Source of the DNA: Bin34 sp963422415
Lineage (GTDB): Bacteria; Chloroflexota; Anaerolineae; Caldilineales; Caldilineaceae
Assembly: GCA_963422415.1 (NCBI GenBank)
Contig: OY729430.1
Location: forward strand, 2,480,001-2,544,000
Direction: 5' to 3'
DNA: 64,000 bases
Shown: piece by piece, positions 33,935 to 42,289 of the stretch
Layout of the letters: the number at the start of each line of letters is the position of its first letter
How positions within the stretch are numbered: the first letter of the stretch is position 1
Program-made: the position numbers and the translations under genes
The notes under the pieces: model-generated
Database searches by the model: none
What the model saw: only the letters and a program-made list of their open reading frames with translations
Told to the model about the DNA's origin: nothing

Positions 33935-35995
33935 TTATCGGACAAAGGCCGCCGCTACACCGCCGTCCACGGTGAGGGCTCCCCCTGTAGTCCTAGAGGC
34001 CCGGGGACCGACCAAGAAGGAAATGGCCTCGGCGACATCATCGGGCGTCACGTTGACTTTCAGCGTAGTGCGGCCTCGGTAGAACTCATCCAGCTCCGCC
34101 GGCGCAATGCCATAACCGGCCGCTCGGGCATTGCGCCAGCCGGCATCCCAGATGCCACTGCCCTGCAAGACTGCATCCGGTAGTACACAGTTGACTCGCA
34201 CTCCCATGGCTCCGCCTTCCTCGGCCAGACATCGTGCCATATGCAATTCGGCCGCCTTCGCCGCACTGTACGCCGATGCGTTCTTGCCTGCATACAAGGC
34301 GTTTTTGCTGACAACATAGAGGAGGCTGCCTCCCATTTGCTGCGTCTCCCAAAGACGGAAGGCCGCCCGACTGACGTTGAAGTACCCCTTGACCAAGATG
34401 TCCATGGTGCGATCCCAGTCCTGATCCGACGTTTCGGCAATGGCAGCGGCGATGGCTATGCCTGCATTGCTGACCACTATGTCCACTCCCCCGTAGAAGA
34501 CAGCCACTTCTTGAAAGGCAGCCTCCACGGCAGCCGGATCCGTCACGTCGCAGGCTACGGCCAACGCCCGGTCGATCCCATGCTTGGCACAAAGGTCGGC
34601 AGCCACCTCCTGCGCGGCTGCATGGTTCAGGTCCAAGATGGCCACATGGGCGTCATCCGCGGCCAAGCGTCGACACGTAGCCTGACCAATGCCGGAGGCG
34701 CCGCCAGTGACACACGCTACCCGCCCCGCCAATTCCTTGGGAGCGGGCTTGAGCGAGAGCTTGTACAGTTCCAAGGGCCAGTACTCGATGCCATAGGCCT
34801 CTTCGGGAGTCAGGCTGATGAACTCATCCACCGCCTGGGAGCCATCGATGACGGGAATGGCTCTGTGATACAGCTGGTTGCTGATGTCTGCGGCATTGGC
34901 ATCGGCGCCTGAGGTAATCATGCCCAGTCCCGGAATCAGAATGATGCGGGGAAATGGATCCGTCATCACGTCGCCTACAGCACAGTGGGCCTTGAAGTAG
35001 TCTTCGTAGGTTGCCACATACTCTCCCATGCACCCGCGAATGCGGTCGATCAAGCTGTGCATATCCTCCCCTTCCTGTCGAGGATCCCAGTTGACAAAGA
35101 GAGGCAGCCTCTTGGTATGCACCAAGTGGTCAGGGCAGGCGGCTCCAATCTGCGTGGATTCCGCAACGCCATCCTGAGCCAGGAAATTCAGGACCGCATC
35201 GCTCTGATCCAGCTTGAGAAGGGCCGGACGGCGTTCGCTGATCATGCCCCGCACCGCCGCCATCAAGCGGGACAGGATCCCACGGGAATAGTCGGACTGG
35301 GAAACCGGGGGGTTGCTTTCCCATTTGTCCTGTGCCGCCGTGACAAAGTCCTCCGCTTCCTGAATAATCCGCATGGTGCTTGCATAGCAGGCGGCAGAGG
35401 TTTCCCCCCACGTAACCAGTCCGTGTTTGCCCATGACCACGCATTCGGCATGCGGATTGGCTCTCAGGCCTTCTCCAATCCACTTGCTCAGGGTAAAGCC
35501 CGGCCGAATGTAATCGACCCAGACCATGCGATCCCCCCATATGCGATGGCAAACCTCCTGACCATCCGGCAGACATGCCAGGCTAATGACGGCATCCGGA
35601 TGCGTGTGATCCACGTGCTTGGCGGGCGTGAAACCGTGCAGCAGGGTCTCGATCGACTGGCGAGGGCGGTGGAGCGCATGGGTGGCATGCGACAGGTATT
35701 CCACCATATCCTCATCGCTCATTTCCGATCGCTCCATCAAGGGCAGGATTTCGTCAAGGCGCAGCCCCGCAAAACCTTCCTCCTTGATGGTCAACACGTC
35801 GCTGCCGGAGCCCTTGACCCACAGCACCTCCACTTCCCGGCCCATATGGTCGATTTCGGTCAACTTGACGCTGGTATTGCCACCGAAGACATTGCAAACG
35901 CTGCGATCCTGTCCCAACAGATTGCTACGGTACACCAAACCATCCAAAGCGGGCAGTGCAACGGCATCCTTGTCGCTCCAATAACTTACAGGCAT
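33935..35995 (-). CDS. rhaEW: Bifunctional rhamnulose-1-phosphate aldolase/lactaldehyde dehydrogenase
   Basis: This 686-residue fusion joins a class II aldolase domain (about 1-420) with an SDR domain (about 430-686). In the pathway described for Bacillus and Chloroflexus the aldolase part splits L-rhamnulose-1-phosphate into dihydroxyacetone phosphate and L-lactaldehyde, and the SDR part oxidises the lactaldehyde to lactate. Visible features are the HTHPDAVISLA zinc site in the aldolase half, the Rossmann motif VTGGASGIGQ and the YSAAKAAEL catalytic tyrosine and lysine. GGAG lies before the ATG. The fusion keeps the reactive aldehyde local. It is central to the operon, 57 bases after the separate aldolase. 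Confidence 0.92.
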   Translation of the reverse strand: MPVSYWSDKDAVALPALDGLVYRSNLLGQDRSVCNVFGGNTSVKLTEIDHMGREVEVLWVKGSGSDVLTIKEEGFAGLRLDEILPLMERSEMSDEDMVEYLSHATHALHRPRQSIETLLHGFTPAKHVDHTHPDAVISLACLPDGQEVCHRIWGDRMVWVDYIRPGFTLSKWIGEGLRANPHAECVVMGKHGLVTWGETSAACYASTMRIIQEAEDFVTAAQDKWESNPPVSQSDYSRGILSRLMAAVRGMISERRPALLKLDQSDAVLNFLAQDGVAESTQIGAACPDHLVHTKRLPLFVNWDPRQEGEDMHSLIDRIRGCMGEYVATYEDYFKAHCAVGDVMTDPFPRIILIPGLGMITSGADANAADISNQLYHRAIPVIDGSQAVDEFISLTPEEAYGIEYWPLELYKLSLKPAPKELAGRVACVTGGASGIGQATCRRLAADDAHVAILDLNHAAAQEVAADLCAKHGIDRALAVACDVTDPAAVEAAFQEVAVFYGGVDIVVSNAGIAIAAAIAETSDQDWDRTMDILVKGYFNVSRAAFRLWETQQMGGSLLYVVSKNALYAGKNASAYSAAKAAELHMARCLAEEGGAMGVRVNCVLPDAVLQGSGIWDAGWRNARAAGYGIAPAELDEFYRGRTTLKVNVTPDDVAEAISFLVGPRASRTTGGALTVDGGVAAAFVR

Positions 35996-36052
35996 GAACT
36001 ACTCCAGCAGAGTGATTGGCGAGAAGAAGAAAAAATGGAATCTCCGACCGAA

Positions 36053-36718
36053 TCAGCCCCGCAAGGCCTGCAGTCCAGCATACATGTAACTGGGATACAG
36101 GGTCACTTTGCCCAGCAGGTCCGCCAAGACTTGCACTTCCGCGGCGTGTTCCATGCGTTCCAGGTTGATCAGGGCTTCGTCCAGATGCCGACCCACGGTC
36201 AGGCTGCCATGGTTGCGCAATATCAAGGCGTCGTGGTCCTTGATCAGTTCCCGGATGATACGGGCGTCATCGGCCGAGGACGGCAGTCCAAATTCACTGG
36301 TCGGAACATGGCCCAGAGCCACGGCCACTTCCGGCACCATCAAGGGTTGCAGCGGTTTCTCCGCCACGCTGAGGGCTATGCCACAAGGCGGATGGGCATG
36401 CAAAACGGCATTGATGTCGGGCCTGACCTGCAGGGCCTCCAAGTGCATGGGGGTTTCCGAAGAGGTTTGCAGGTCCAAGTCAGTGGCAGGAGACACTATG
36501 GTGCCGTCCAGGCTGAGCACAAAGAGATCGTCAGGGGTCATGCGCCCCTTGCACAGGCCCGATGGGGTGATCAGAATGTCCCCGTTGACCAGACGAGCGG
36601 AGATATTGCCATTATTGGCGGCGAGGAACCCCTTGGCATATCCAATGCGACCGGCTTCCACGATAGCCTCCCGCAATTGGGTTTCCGTGGCATCGCGGCC
36701 ATAGCGAAGTACATTCAT
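36053..36718 (-). CDS. Class II aldolase (fuculose/rhamnulose-phosphate aldolase type)
   Basis: This 221-residue protein is a zinc-dependent class II aldolase/adducin family member of the FucA/AraD kind. The zinc histidines are in VLHAHPPCG and in LRNHGSL; the phosphate-binding loop is ANNGNISARL and the SSETPMHLEAL region carries the proton-relay glutamate. It sits between rhaI and rhaEW, so the operon has two aldolase activities. It may use L-fuculose-1-phosphate or L-ribulose-5-phosphate made through the second isomerase at the end of the operon. GGAG precedes the ATG by 11 bases. Confidence 0.87.
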   Translation of the reverse strand: MNVLRYGRDATETQLREAIVEAGRIGYAKGFLAANNGNISARLVNGDILITPSGLCKGRMTPDDLFVLSLDGTIVSPATDLDLQTSSETPMHLEALQVRPDINAVLHAHPPCGIALSVAEKPLQPLMVPEVAVALGHVPTSEFGLPSSADDARIIRELIKDHDALILRNHGSLTVGRHLDEALINLERMEHAAEVQVLADLLGKVTLYPSYMYAGLQALRG

Positions 36719-36756
36719 GACAGAAAACTCCTGATGACAAGCAGGATGAACCGGAA

Positions 36757-38040
36757 CTATTGATATCCGCCGGATGCCTCCGTCAACCCCCGTTCCTCTT
36801 GAATCCGCTCTTCATACCCGCTGGCGTGATAGGCGGCGATGGGATCCTCCGGAACATCCAGTTCCCGCCGCACCTGTTCCAACAAGGGTCTGACATCGGT
36901 GCGGCTGGCATCCACCAGCATCTTGTGAGCCAAGAGAACCTCACCTTCCGCCTGCAAGGCGTGCAGTTCCGCCCGGGGCACCAACAGAGCCTTGGCGAAC
37001 GCTTCCTGACAATTCAGTACAGACAGGATCATGGGAGCCAGCTTGCCCTCTACGTTATGGGCCTGATCGATCATGTAGGCAACATTGCGGGCTCCTTGGC
37101 GGACGTGCTCCTCCGAACTGTCCTCGGCCGCGACCAGTTCGTTGTAAATGAGAAACAACTCCAAGGGATTTACGGATCCCACGATGAGATCGTCGTCGGC
37201 ATATTTCCGGTTGTTGAAGTGGAAACCACCCAGCTTGCCTTCGTCCAACAGAAAGGTCACGATCTGTTCAATGTTGACCCCTTGGGCATGATGGCCCAGA
37301 TCCACCAACACTTGCGCCTGATCCCCCAATTTCGCGGACCAAGCATAGGCCGTACCCCAATCAGGAATATCAGTGCTGTAGAAGGCCGGCTCAAAGAACT
37401 TGTACTCAATCAGCATGCGACTGTCTGTAGGCAAATGCTGGTACACGGTCTGCAAATGCCGCTCAAATCGCCGCTTGCGCGCCAAGAGCGAATCCTGGCC
37501 CGCGTAATTGGTGCCATCGGCAAACCACAGGCTCAGCAGATCGCTGTCGGTCCGCCGCATAATCTCGCAACATTCCAGGAGGTGATCCAAGGCCAGTTCC
37601 TGCGTGCTCGGGTCGGGGTTTCCCAAGGAACCCAGCCGATACTGATTTTCCTGAAAGACATTGGGATTGATGGCCCCTATGCCAATGCCGCGTTCGCTGG
37701 CATACTGTTTGACCGCATCGTAATCGTCGTCATCGGGCTTGTCCCAGGGAATGTGCAGCGCCACGGTCGAAGCAATGCCTGTCATCCTGTGGACCATGGC
37801 CGCGTCGTCCAGTTTCTGCGGCGTGGTCGTGGCGGCCCCCGGCCAGGGAAAGGCCTTGAATCGAGATCCGCTGTTGGCATAGCCCCAACTGGGAGTTTCA
37901 ATGTGATGCTGCTTGACTCTAGCCTTTATGGCTTCCACATCGAAGCCGCGCCCATGCAAATTGTCGGCCAGCAACTGGTAGGCAGGACTGTCGTTACTCA
38001 AGGTGAATTCCTTATCTTGCAAAGAGGCCGATAGAGGCAC
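36757..38040 (-). CDS. rhaI: L-rhamnose isomerase, RhaI type
   Basis: This protein of about 427 residues is a TIM-barrel isomerase of the RhaI type (Pseudomonas stutzeri-like, distinct from E. coli RhaA), converting L-rhamnose to L-rhamnulose. Typical segments are PSWGYANSGSRFKAFPWPG near the N-terminus, LSLWFADGTNYAGQDS, LIEYKFFEPAFY with a metal-binding glutamate, VLVDLGHHAQGVNIEQIV with metal-binding D and H, and GGFHFNNRKYADDDL. The GTG at 38040 has no ribosome site; a TTG at 38001 follows AAGGAATTCACC and may be the true start, giving 414 residues. The gene begins 18 bases after rhaB ends. Confidence 0.93.
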   Translation of the reverse strand: MPLSASLQDKEFTLSNDSPAYQLLADNLHGRGFDVEAIKARVKQHHIETPSWGYANSGSRFKAFPWPGAATTTPQKLDDAAMVHRMTGIASTVALHIPWDKPDDDDYDAVKQYASERGIGIGAINPNVFQENQYRLGSLGNPDPSTQELALDHLLECCEIMRRTDSDLLSLWFADGTNYAGQDSLLARKRRFERHLQTVYQHLPTDSRMLIEYKFFEPAFYSTDIPDWGTAYAWSAKLGDQAQVLVDLGHHAQGVNIEQIVTFLLDEGKLGGFHFNNRKYADDDLIVGSVNPLELFLIYNELVAAEDSSEEHVRQGARNVAYMIDQAHNVEGKLAPMILSVLNCQEAFAKALLVPRAELHALQAEGEVLLAHKMLVDASRTDVRPLLEQVRRELDVPEDPIAAYHASGYEERIQEERGLTEASGGYQ

Positions 38041-38058
38041 AACGATGATGCAGGGATC

Positions 38059-39537
38059 TTATGTCAATGTCGGCGGATTCGCCATCAGGGTCTGCAGACG
38101 CTGGAAACCTTCATCCCAGTAGGCCCGGACAGCGGGGTCGGCCACCGGTTCGAATTCTCGTGTCGACACCGACCCGCGCACGACGGCGCCAATCTCCTGA
38201 AAGGAATCGATCTCGCCCCGGGCCACGGCTTGCACCATAACGTTGCCCGTGGCGGTAGCCTCCGCGGGTCCCGCCACCACCAGACGGTGGGTCGCATCTG
38301 CGGTGGCCTGATTGAGACCTGCATTGCGAGAGCCGCCGCCTACGATGTGTATCGGATCCAGAACGCGTTCCAGAGTTTCCTCCATGCGCGTCAATACCCA
38401 TCGGTACTTCAAGGCCAGACTGTCATTGATGCAACGCAAAATTTCAGACTTGCTGTCCGGCACGGGCTGTCCTGTGGCCAAGCAATATTTCTGGATTCGC
38501 TGCGGCATTGCGCCAGGCGCCAAGAAGCTGCCGTGGTCGGGATCCACCAAGGCCACCGCGCTTGCCTCCTGTCGACTCAGCTCGTCCAATTCTGCGTACG
38601 CATATAGGGAGCCTTCGCTGGCCCAGGTGCGGCGACACTCTTGCAGCAGCCAGAGGCCCATGATGTTCTTGCAGAAGCGATAGGCATAATCGATCCCGCC
38701 TTCGTTGGTGAAGTTGTGCTGCAGAGCCTTCGAACTCAGAATGGCCTCGGGCACCACCACCCCCATGATGGACCAGGTTCCCGAACTGATCCAGATGCAG
38801 TCGGCATTGCCTGCCGGCACGGCCGCCACGGCAGAACCCGTGTCATGACATGCCGGCGTGACAACCTGCAAGGCAGGACAATCGGGAATCTGGGATGTGC
38901 CCACCACAAACCCCGGATGCACCACCTCCTGAAAAATGCCGGTGGGCAATCCAAAGGAATTCAGCAGGTCCAGCGACCAGTTCATGGTGCGAGGATTCAA
39001 GCATTGCGTTGTCGAGGCGTTGGTAAACTCGTTCACCTTCTGGCCGGTCAGCCAGAAATTGAAGAGGTCCGGCATGGTAAGAAAGGTCCGGGCATGGTCC
39101 AGGTCGGCCGGACTGTCTCTTTGCACGGCCAAGAGTTGAAACAGTGTGTTGACCATGATGAACTGGATGCCAGACAATGCGAAGATACGCTCTGGCGCTA
39201 CGATCTGGAAGGCGGTTTCCATCACGTCCATCGTGCGTCCATCCCGATAATGCACAGGGGAATGCATCATGCGGTCCTGGGCGTCCAGCAGAGCAAAGTC
39301 ACACCCCCACGTGTCCAGACCCAGACTCTGGATTTCCGGCTCCGCGTGTACGGCCTTGTGCAACCCTTGCTGAATTTCATGCCAGAGGCGCAGCGTATCC
39401 CAATGCAATGTGCCGCGCACGGACACTGGCACGTTGGGGAATCGATGAATTTCCTTTAACTCCAACCCGGTGGAAGACAAGCTGCCCAACATGGCCCTGC
39501 CACTGTCGGCACCCAAATCGAAGGCCAGATACTTCAT
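38059..39537 (-). CDS. rhaB: Rhamnulokinase
   Basis: This 492-residue FGGY-family kinase phosphorylates L-rhamnulose to L-rhamnulose-1-phosphate with ATP. The start MKYLAFDLGADSGRAMLG carries the first phosphate-binding motif with the characteristic DLGADSGR of rhamnulokinases. GLDTWGCDFALLD holds the catalytic aspartate region; WISSGTWSIMG and IVGGGSRNAGLNQ form the second ATP-binding half. It is the first gene of the rhamnose operon. No strong ribosome site is seen before the ATG. An inverted repeat 77-95 bases upstream is a candidate operator. Confidence 0.95.
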   Translation of the reverse strand: MKYLAFDLGADSGRAMLGSLSSTGLELKEIHRFPNVPVSVRGTLHWDTLRLWHEIQQGLHKAVHAEPEIQSLGLDTWGCDFALLDAQDRMMHSPVHYRDGRTMDVMETAFQIVAPERIFALSGIQFIMVNTLFQLLAVQRDSPADLDHARTFLTMPDLFNFWLTGQKVNEFTNASTTQCLNPRTMNWSLDLLNSFGLPTGIFQEVVHPGFVVGTSQIPDCPALQVVTPACHDTGSAVAAVPAGNADCIWISSGTWSIMGVVVPEAILSSKALQHNFTNEGGIDYAYRFCKNIMGLWLLQECRRTWASEGSLYAYAELDELSRQEASAVALVDPDHGSFLAPGAMPQRIQKYCLATGQPVPDSKSEILRCINDSLALKYRWVLTRMEETLERVLDPIHIVGGGSRNAGLNQATADATHRLVVAGPAEATATGNVMVQAVARGEIDSFQEIGAVVRGSVSTREFEPVADPAVRAYWDEGFQRLQTLMANPPTLT

Positions 39538-39981
39538 GCGCTACAGAGAGTGTCCGTTGCTGTTCCCGTCTTGAGTACGGCAGCGCATCGACAAGAGACA
39601 ACCCCTTGACACGCTTTCCGCATACCGGAAAGAGATGAGCCTATTGTAGTACCAAGGAGACCGCCCTCGGGTATCTCGGAGGTGGGTTTTCTGGGAGGCT
39701 ACGTCCCTTGCATGGTCTTTTCAAGGCCTCAGCGAGCCTATCCCACCAACCAAGCCAGAAACTCTGTGCCTTTGGATACTCGCCTTCTATGTCATTGTAG
39801 AGCATGGTCAGGTCCACGGCCGGGCGGATGCCACAGATCTGCATTTTTCCGGCGCTGCACCCGCGGGACAGATATGCTATATTCTCGGCATACCTGCTCG
39901 GAATTCCGTCATCCTGTTGATCCAGTGTTTGAAGGCGCTCCTTGACTGCCCGCTCCCTGAGCATGGATCCATGCTGCCACC
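39538..39981. other. Divergent intergenic region between rhaB and Uma2 genes
   Basis: This 444-base gap should hold the promoter of the rhamnose operon. It contains the inverted repeat at 39614-39632. A 107-codon open stretch on the minus strand (39641-39964) has no recognisable similarity or ribosome site and is not called. No regulator gene of the rhamnose operon lies in this window. Confidence 0.5.
39614..39632. promoter_or_regulatory. Candidate operator upstream of rhaB
   Basis: CTTTCCG (39614-39620) and CGGAAAG (39626-39632) form a perfect 7-bp inverted repeat with a five-base centre. It is 77 bases upstream of the rhaB start, a plausible place for a dimeric sugar regulator. I found no second copy of the same motif upstream of the ABC importer. 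Confidence 0.4.
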
Positions 39982-40845
39982 ATGACTATCAGTAACCTGC
40001 ATCGGAAGAGACCTGTGGCCGGTATGTCTCCGGCCTCCGCCACTGTCATGGATTTGGATCCGGCGGCCGCGATCATCTACCCCGAAACCGATGGTGAACC
40101 CTTGGCTGAAGGCACCGCACAGTATGTCGTACTGACGGAAACAGTCACCAAGCTGGCTGACCGATACCGTGAACGACTCGATGTTGCCGTAATCGGCAAC
40201 ATGCTGGTCTATTATGAAGAAGGCAACAACAAGGCGTCGGTGGCCCCCGACGTGTTTGTGGTCTTCGGAGTTGAGAACCATCCCCGTCGGTCCTATCTGA
40301 CTTGGGTGGAGGGCAAGGGTCCCGATTTCGTGCTGGAAGTGGCCTCGATCAGTACATGGCGCGAGGACGAGGGATACAAGCGGGATGTTTACGCACGGAT
40401 GGGAGTCGCCGAATACTGGCGTTTTGACCCTACGCCTGACAGCAGCCTTATGATGCCGCCGTTGATTGGCGAGCGGCTGGAAGCGGGCGCATATGAATTG
40501 CTGCGAATCCAGGCGCATTGTGATCGGGAGTGGCGGGGATACAGTGCCCTGCTAGGGCTGGAATTCCGCGCCGGAAGTGGGCAGCTGGAATTATATGACC
40601 CCGAGACTCAGACTCAGTTGTTGAACTACGAACGGCTGAGAGAAGAACATCAGATGGCCGAAGCACGAGCACAGGAGGAAGCTGCCAGACGGCGAGATGC
40701 CGAAACGCGAGCACAGCGGGAAACCGCCAGACGGCGAGATGCCGAAACGCGAGCACAGCAGGAAGCCGCCAGACGGCAGGCCGCCGAAACTCATGTCCGG
40801 GATCTGGAAGAAGAGCTGCGACGCTTGCGGCACGCAAGTGCCTGA
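39982..40845 (+). CDS. Uma2 family (DUF820) protein with repetitive coiled-coil tail
   Basis: This 287-residue protein belongs to the Uma2/DUF820 family, related to restriction-endonuclease-fold proteins and abundant in cyanobacteria and Chloroflexota. The domain covers about residues 30-190, with VAPDVFVVFG and GPDFVLEVAS supplying the acidic residues of a PD-(D/E)xK-like site. The usual EVxSPSS end is changed to EVASIST. From about 215 on the chain becomes a charged coiled coil of near-identical 14-residue units (RRRDAETRAQREA type). The ATG at 39982 has no strong ribosome site. Its cellular role is unknown; members usually occur in many copies per genome. Confidence 0.82.
   Translation: MTISNLHRKRPVAGMSPASATVMDLDPAAAIIYPETDGEPLAEGTAQYVVLTETVTKLADRYRERLDVAVIGNMLVYYEEGNNKASVAPDVFVVFGVENHPRRSYLTWVEGKGPDFVLEVASISTWREDEGYKRDVYARMGVAEYWRFDPTPDSSLMMPPLIGERLEAGAYELLRIQAHCDREWRGYSALLGLEFRAGSGQLELYDPETQTQLLNYERLREEHQMAEARAQEEAARRRDAETRAQRETARRRDAETRAQQEAARRQAAETHVRDLEEELRRLRHASA
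40684..40797 (+). repeat. 42-bp tandem repeat encoding coiled-coil units
   Basis: Two nearly identical 42-base units (40684-40725 and 40726-40767) and a partial third encode 14-residue repeats in the Uma2 tail. A diverged unit precedes them. Unit number may vary between strains by slippage or unequal exchange. Confidence 0.8.
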
Positions 40846-40920
40846 TGAATTCGAGGCTCAGAAGTCAATCGTGTCGGCGCGGACAACAACGAAGACTCTC
40901 TTGTCCTCTGCCAACAGAAG

Positions 40921-41238
40921 TCACTTCACAGCCATATTATGCTCCGCCTCGATCATTTCTGTGCAGCAAGCCTCCATCAAATAACCGAGAGTGGCCTGCA
41001 TGGCTCGAAAGTTCACTCGATAGCATAGGGAACGACCTTGGCGACAACATGTCACGCCGCCGCCCTGTTTGAGTTCCTTGAGATGAAAGGAACAAGTCGA
41101 GGCGGGAATATGCAGGCGTTGCGCGATGGCGCTCGCCGCAAGGCCACCGGATCCGATACGCACCAGCAACCTGAAGATATCCAGTCGGAATTCCTGTGCC
41201 AAGGCGAAAAGCATCGCTAGCGTCGCATTCTTGTTCAT
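40921..41238 (-). CDS. arsR: ArsR family transcriptional regulator
   Basis: This 105-residue winged-helix protein is an ArsR/SmtB repressor. The DNA-recognition helix is in IPASTCSFHLKELKQGG, following ASAIAQRLH, and the wing is CRQGRSLCYRVNF. The cysteine pair near the C-terminus (EACCTEM) and the other cysteines could bind arsenite, as in arsenite-responsive members of this shorter type. Its ATG overlaps the last bases of the ruined arsM gene (ATGA), so the two once formed an operon. With its partner lost, it may still regulate genes elsewhere. Confidence 0.88.
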   Translation of the reverse strand: MNKNATLAMLFALAQEFRLDIFRLLVRIGSGGLAASAIAQRLHIPASTCSFHLKELKQGGGVTCCRQGRSLCYRVNFRAMQATLGYLMEACCTEMIEAEHNMAVK

Positions 41239-42120
41239 GTCGTTGCGCCGCTGCGCGACTTTTCCGCGTGCACAAAGGCCGCCATGAACTTCCCGATGGC
41301 CATTTGGACGATCTCGGCAGTTGTGCTATCCCAGACTTGAAAAGATGGCCTGGGCCTCGCCCAGATCGTAGATCCGAGTTGGCTCGATTTCGATCTTGCA
41401 GAATCCTGCATTCGCCAAGTAGCCACGGTATTGTTCTTCTTCCAAGGCGCCTGCTACACAGCCAATCCACAACTCGACGCTCGCTCGCACCTAGGTGCCC
41501 ACTGAACCTCGCGCCACGATGTCAGACACCGCAAAACGTCCTCCCGGATTGAGAACCGGAACGCCTCGGCAAGTACACGCGGCTTGTCGACCGAGAGGTT
41601 GATTACGCAGTTGGAAATGATCACGTTGACACTACTGTCTGGCAGCGGGATATTTTCAATCTCGCCTTTCAAAAACTCCACATTCGCTACATCGGCCGCC
41701 ATCTAGTTTTTCCGTGCCAGTGCAAGCATCTCGTCGGTTATGTCAAGTCAGTAGGCTTTCCCTGTCGGACCGCCGCGCCGTGCCGAAAGCAGCACGGCAA
41801 TTCCGCCGCCCGATCCAAGATCCAGTACGATTTCCCCTCTGACAGGGCAGCCAAGGCCGCTGGATTGTCGCAACCCCGCGACGCCAACACGGCCTCTTCC
41901 GGCAAACATGCCATTTCAACATCAGAGTACAGGCGGGCCGTTGCCGGATCGACGGCAGTGTCCATGAAACCACCTTCACAACCACAAGAGGAAACGGGGC
42001 CGTGCGCAGGATCAGAGTCAGCCTGCGCCGCGCTGTGGCAGCCTGTAGTGCCACCGGTCCATACTGGTCACGGACGATGGCACGCAGATGTTCGGCGGTG
42101 TTCTTGCCATCGGTCCGCAT
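41235..42120 (-). pseudogene. arsM: Arsenite methyltransferase (arsM) pseudogene
   Basis: Translation in shifting frames recovers an ArsM-like protein in order. It opens with a start at 42120 (MRTDGKNTAEHLRAIVRDQYG), followed by LYSDVEMACLPEEAVLASRGC, the SAM-binding LDLGSGGGIAVLLSARR and VEFLKGEIENIPLPD. Then come ISNCVINLS, WIGCVAGALEEEQYRGYL and the tail GKFMAAFVHAE. The chain is broken by an in-frame TGA (41750-41748), a TAG (41705-41703), another TAG at 41328-41326 and several frameshifts. ArsM methylates arsenite using S-adenosylmethionine. The number of lesions shows that the gene is dead. Confidence 0.88.
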
Positions 42121-42289
42121 CACATTTGGCATAACCTTGCTGGACATTTCATGCCTCGCGATGTCCCCAAGCCAAATCCTGATCTTGCGGCGTACAGACG
42201 CCTTTGGGCTAGAATTCTGCCTGTGGCAGATCAGGAGACTGATTCGGTTGCCCTGCTAACCATTTTCTGAACCCCAAACAAGGATTGCC

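Noticed and set aside
34985..36763. 592-codon open frame on the plus strand across rhaEW and the aldolase
   Set aside because: Both genes on the minus strand have strong family motifs; the plus-strand product has none and spans two genes and their gap.
36760..38034. 424-codon open frame opposite rhaI
   Set aside because: Antisense shadow of a well-supported isomerase with no motif of its own.
39641..39964. 107-codon minus-strand frame upstream of rhaB
   Set aside because: No ribosome site, no recognisable domain, and it occupies the region expected to hold the rhamnose promoter.
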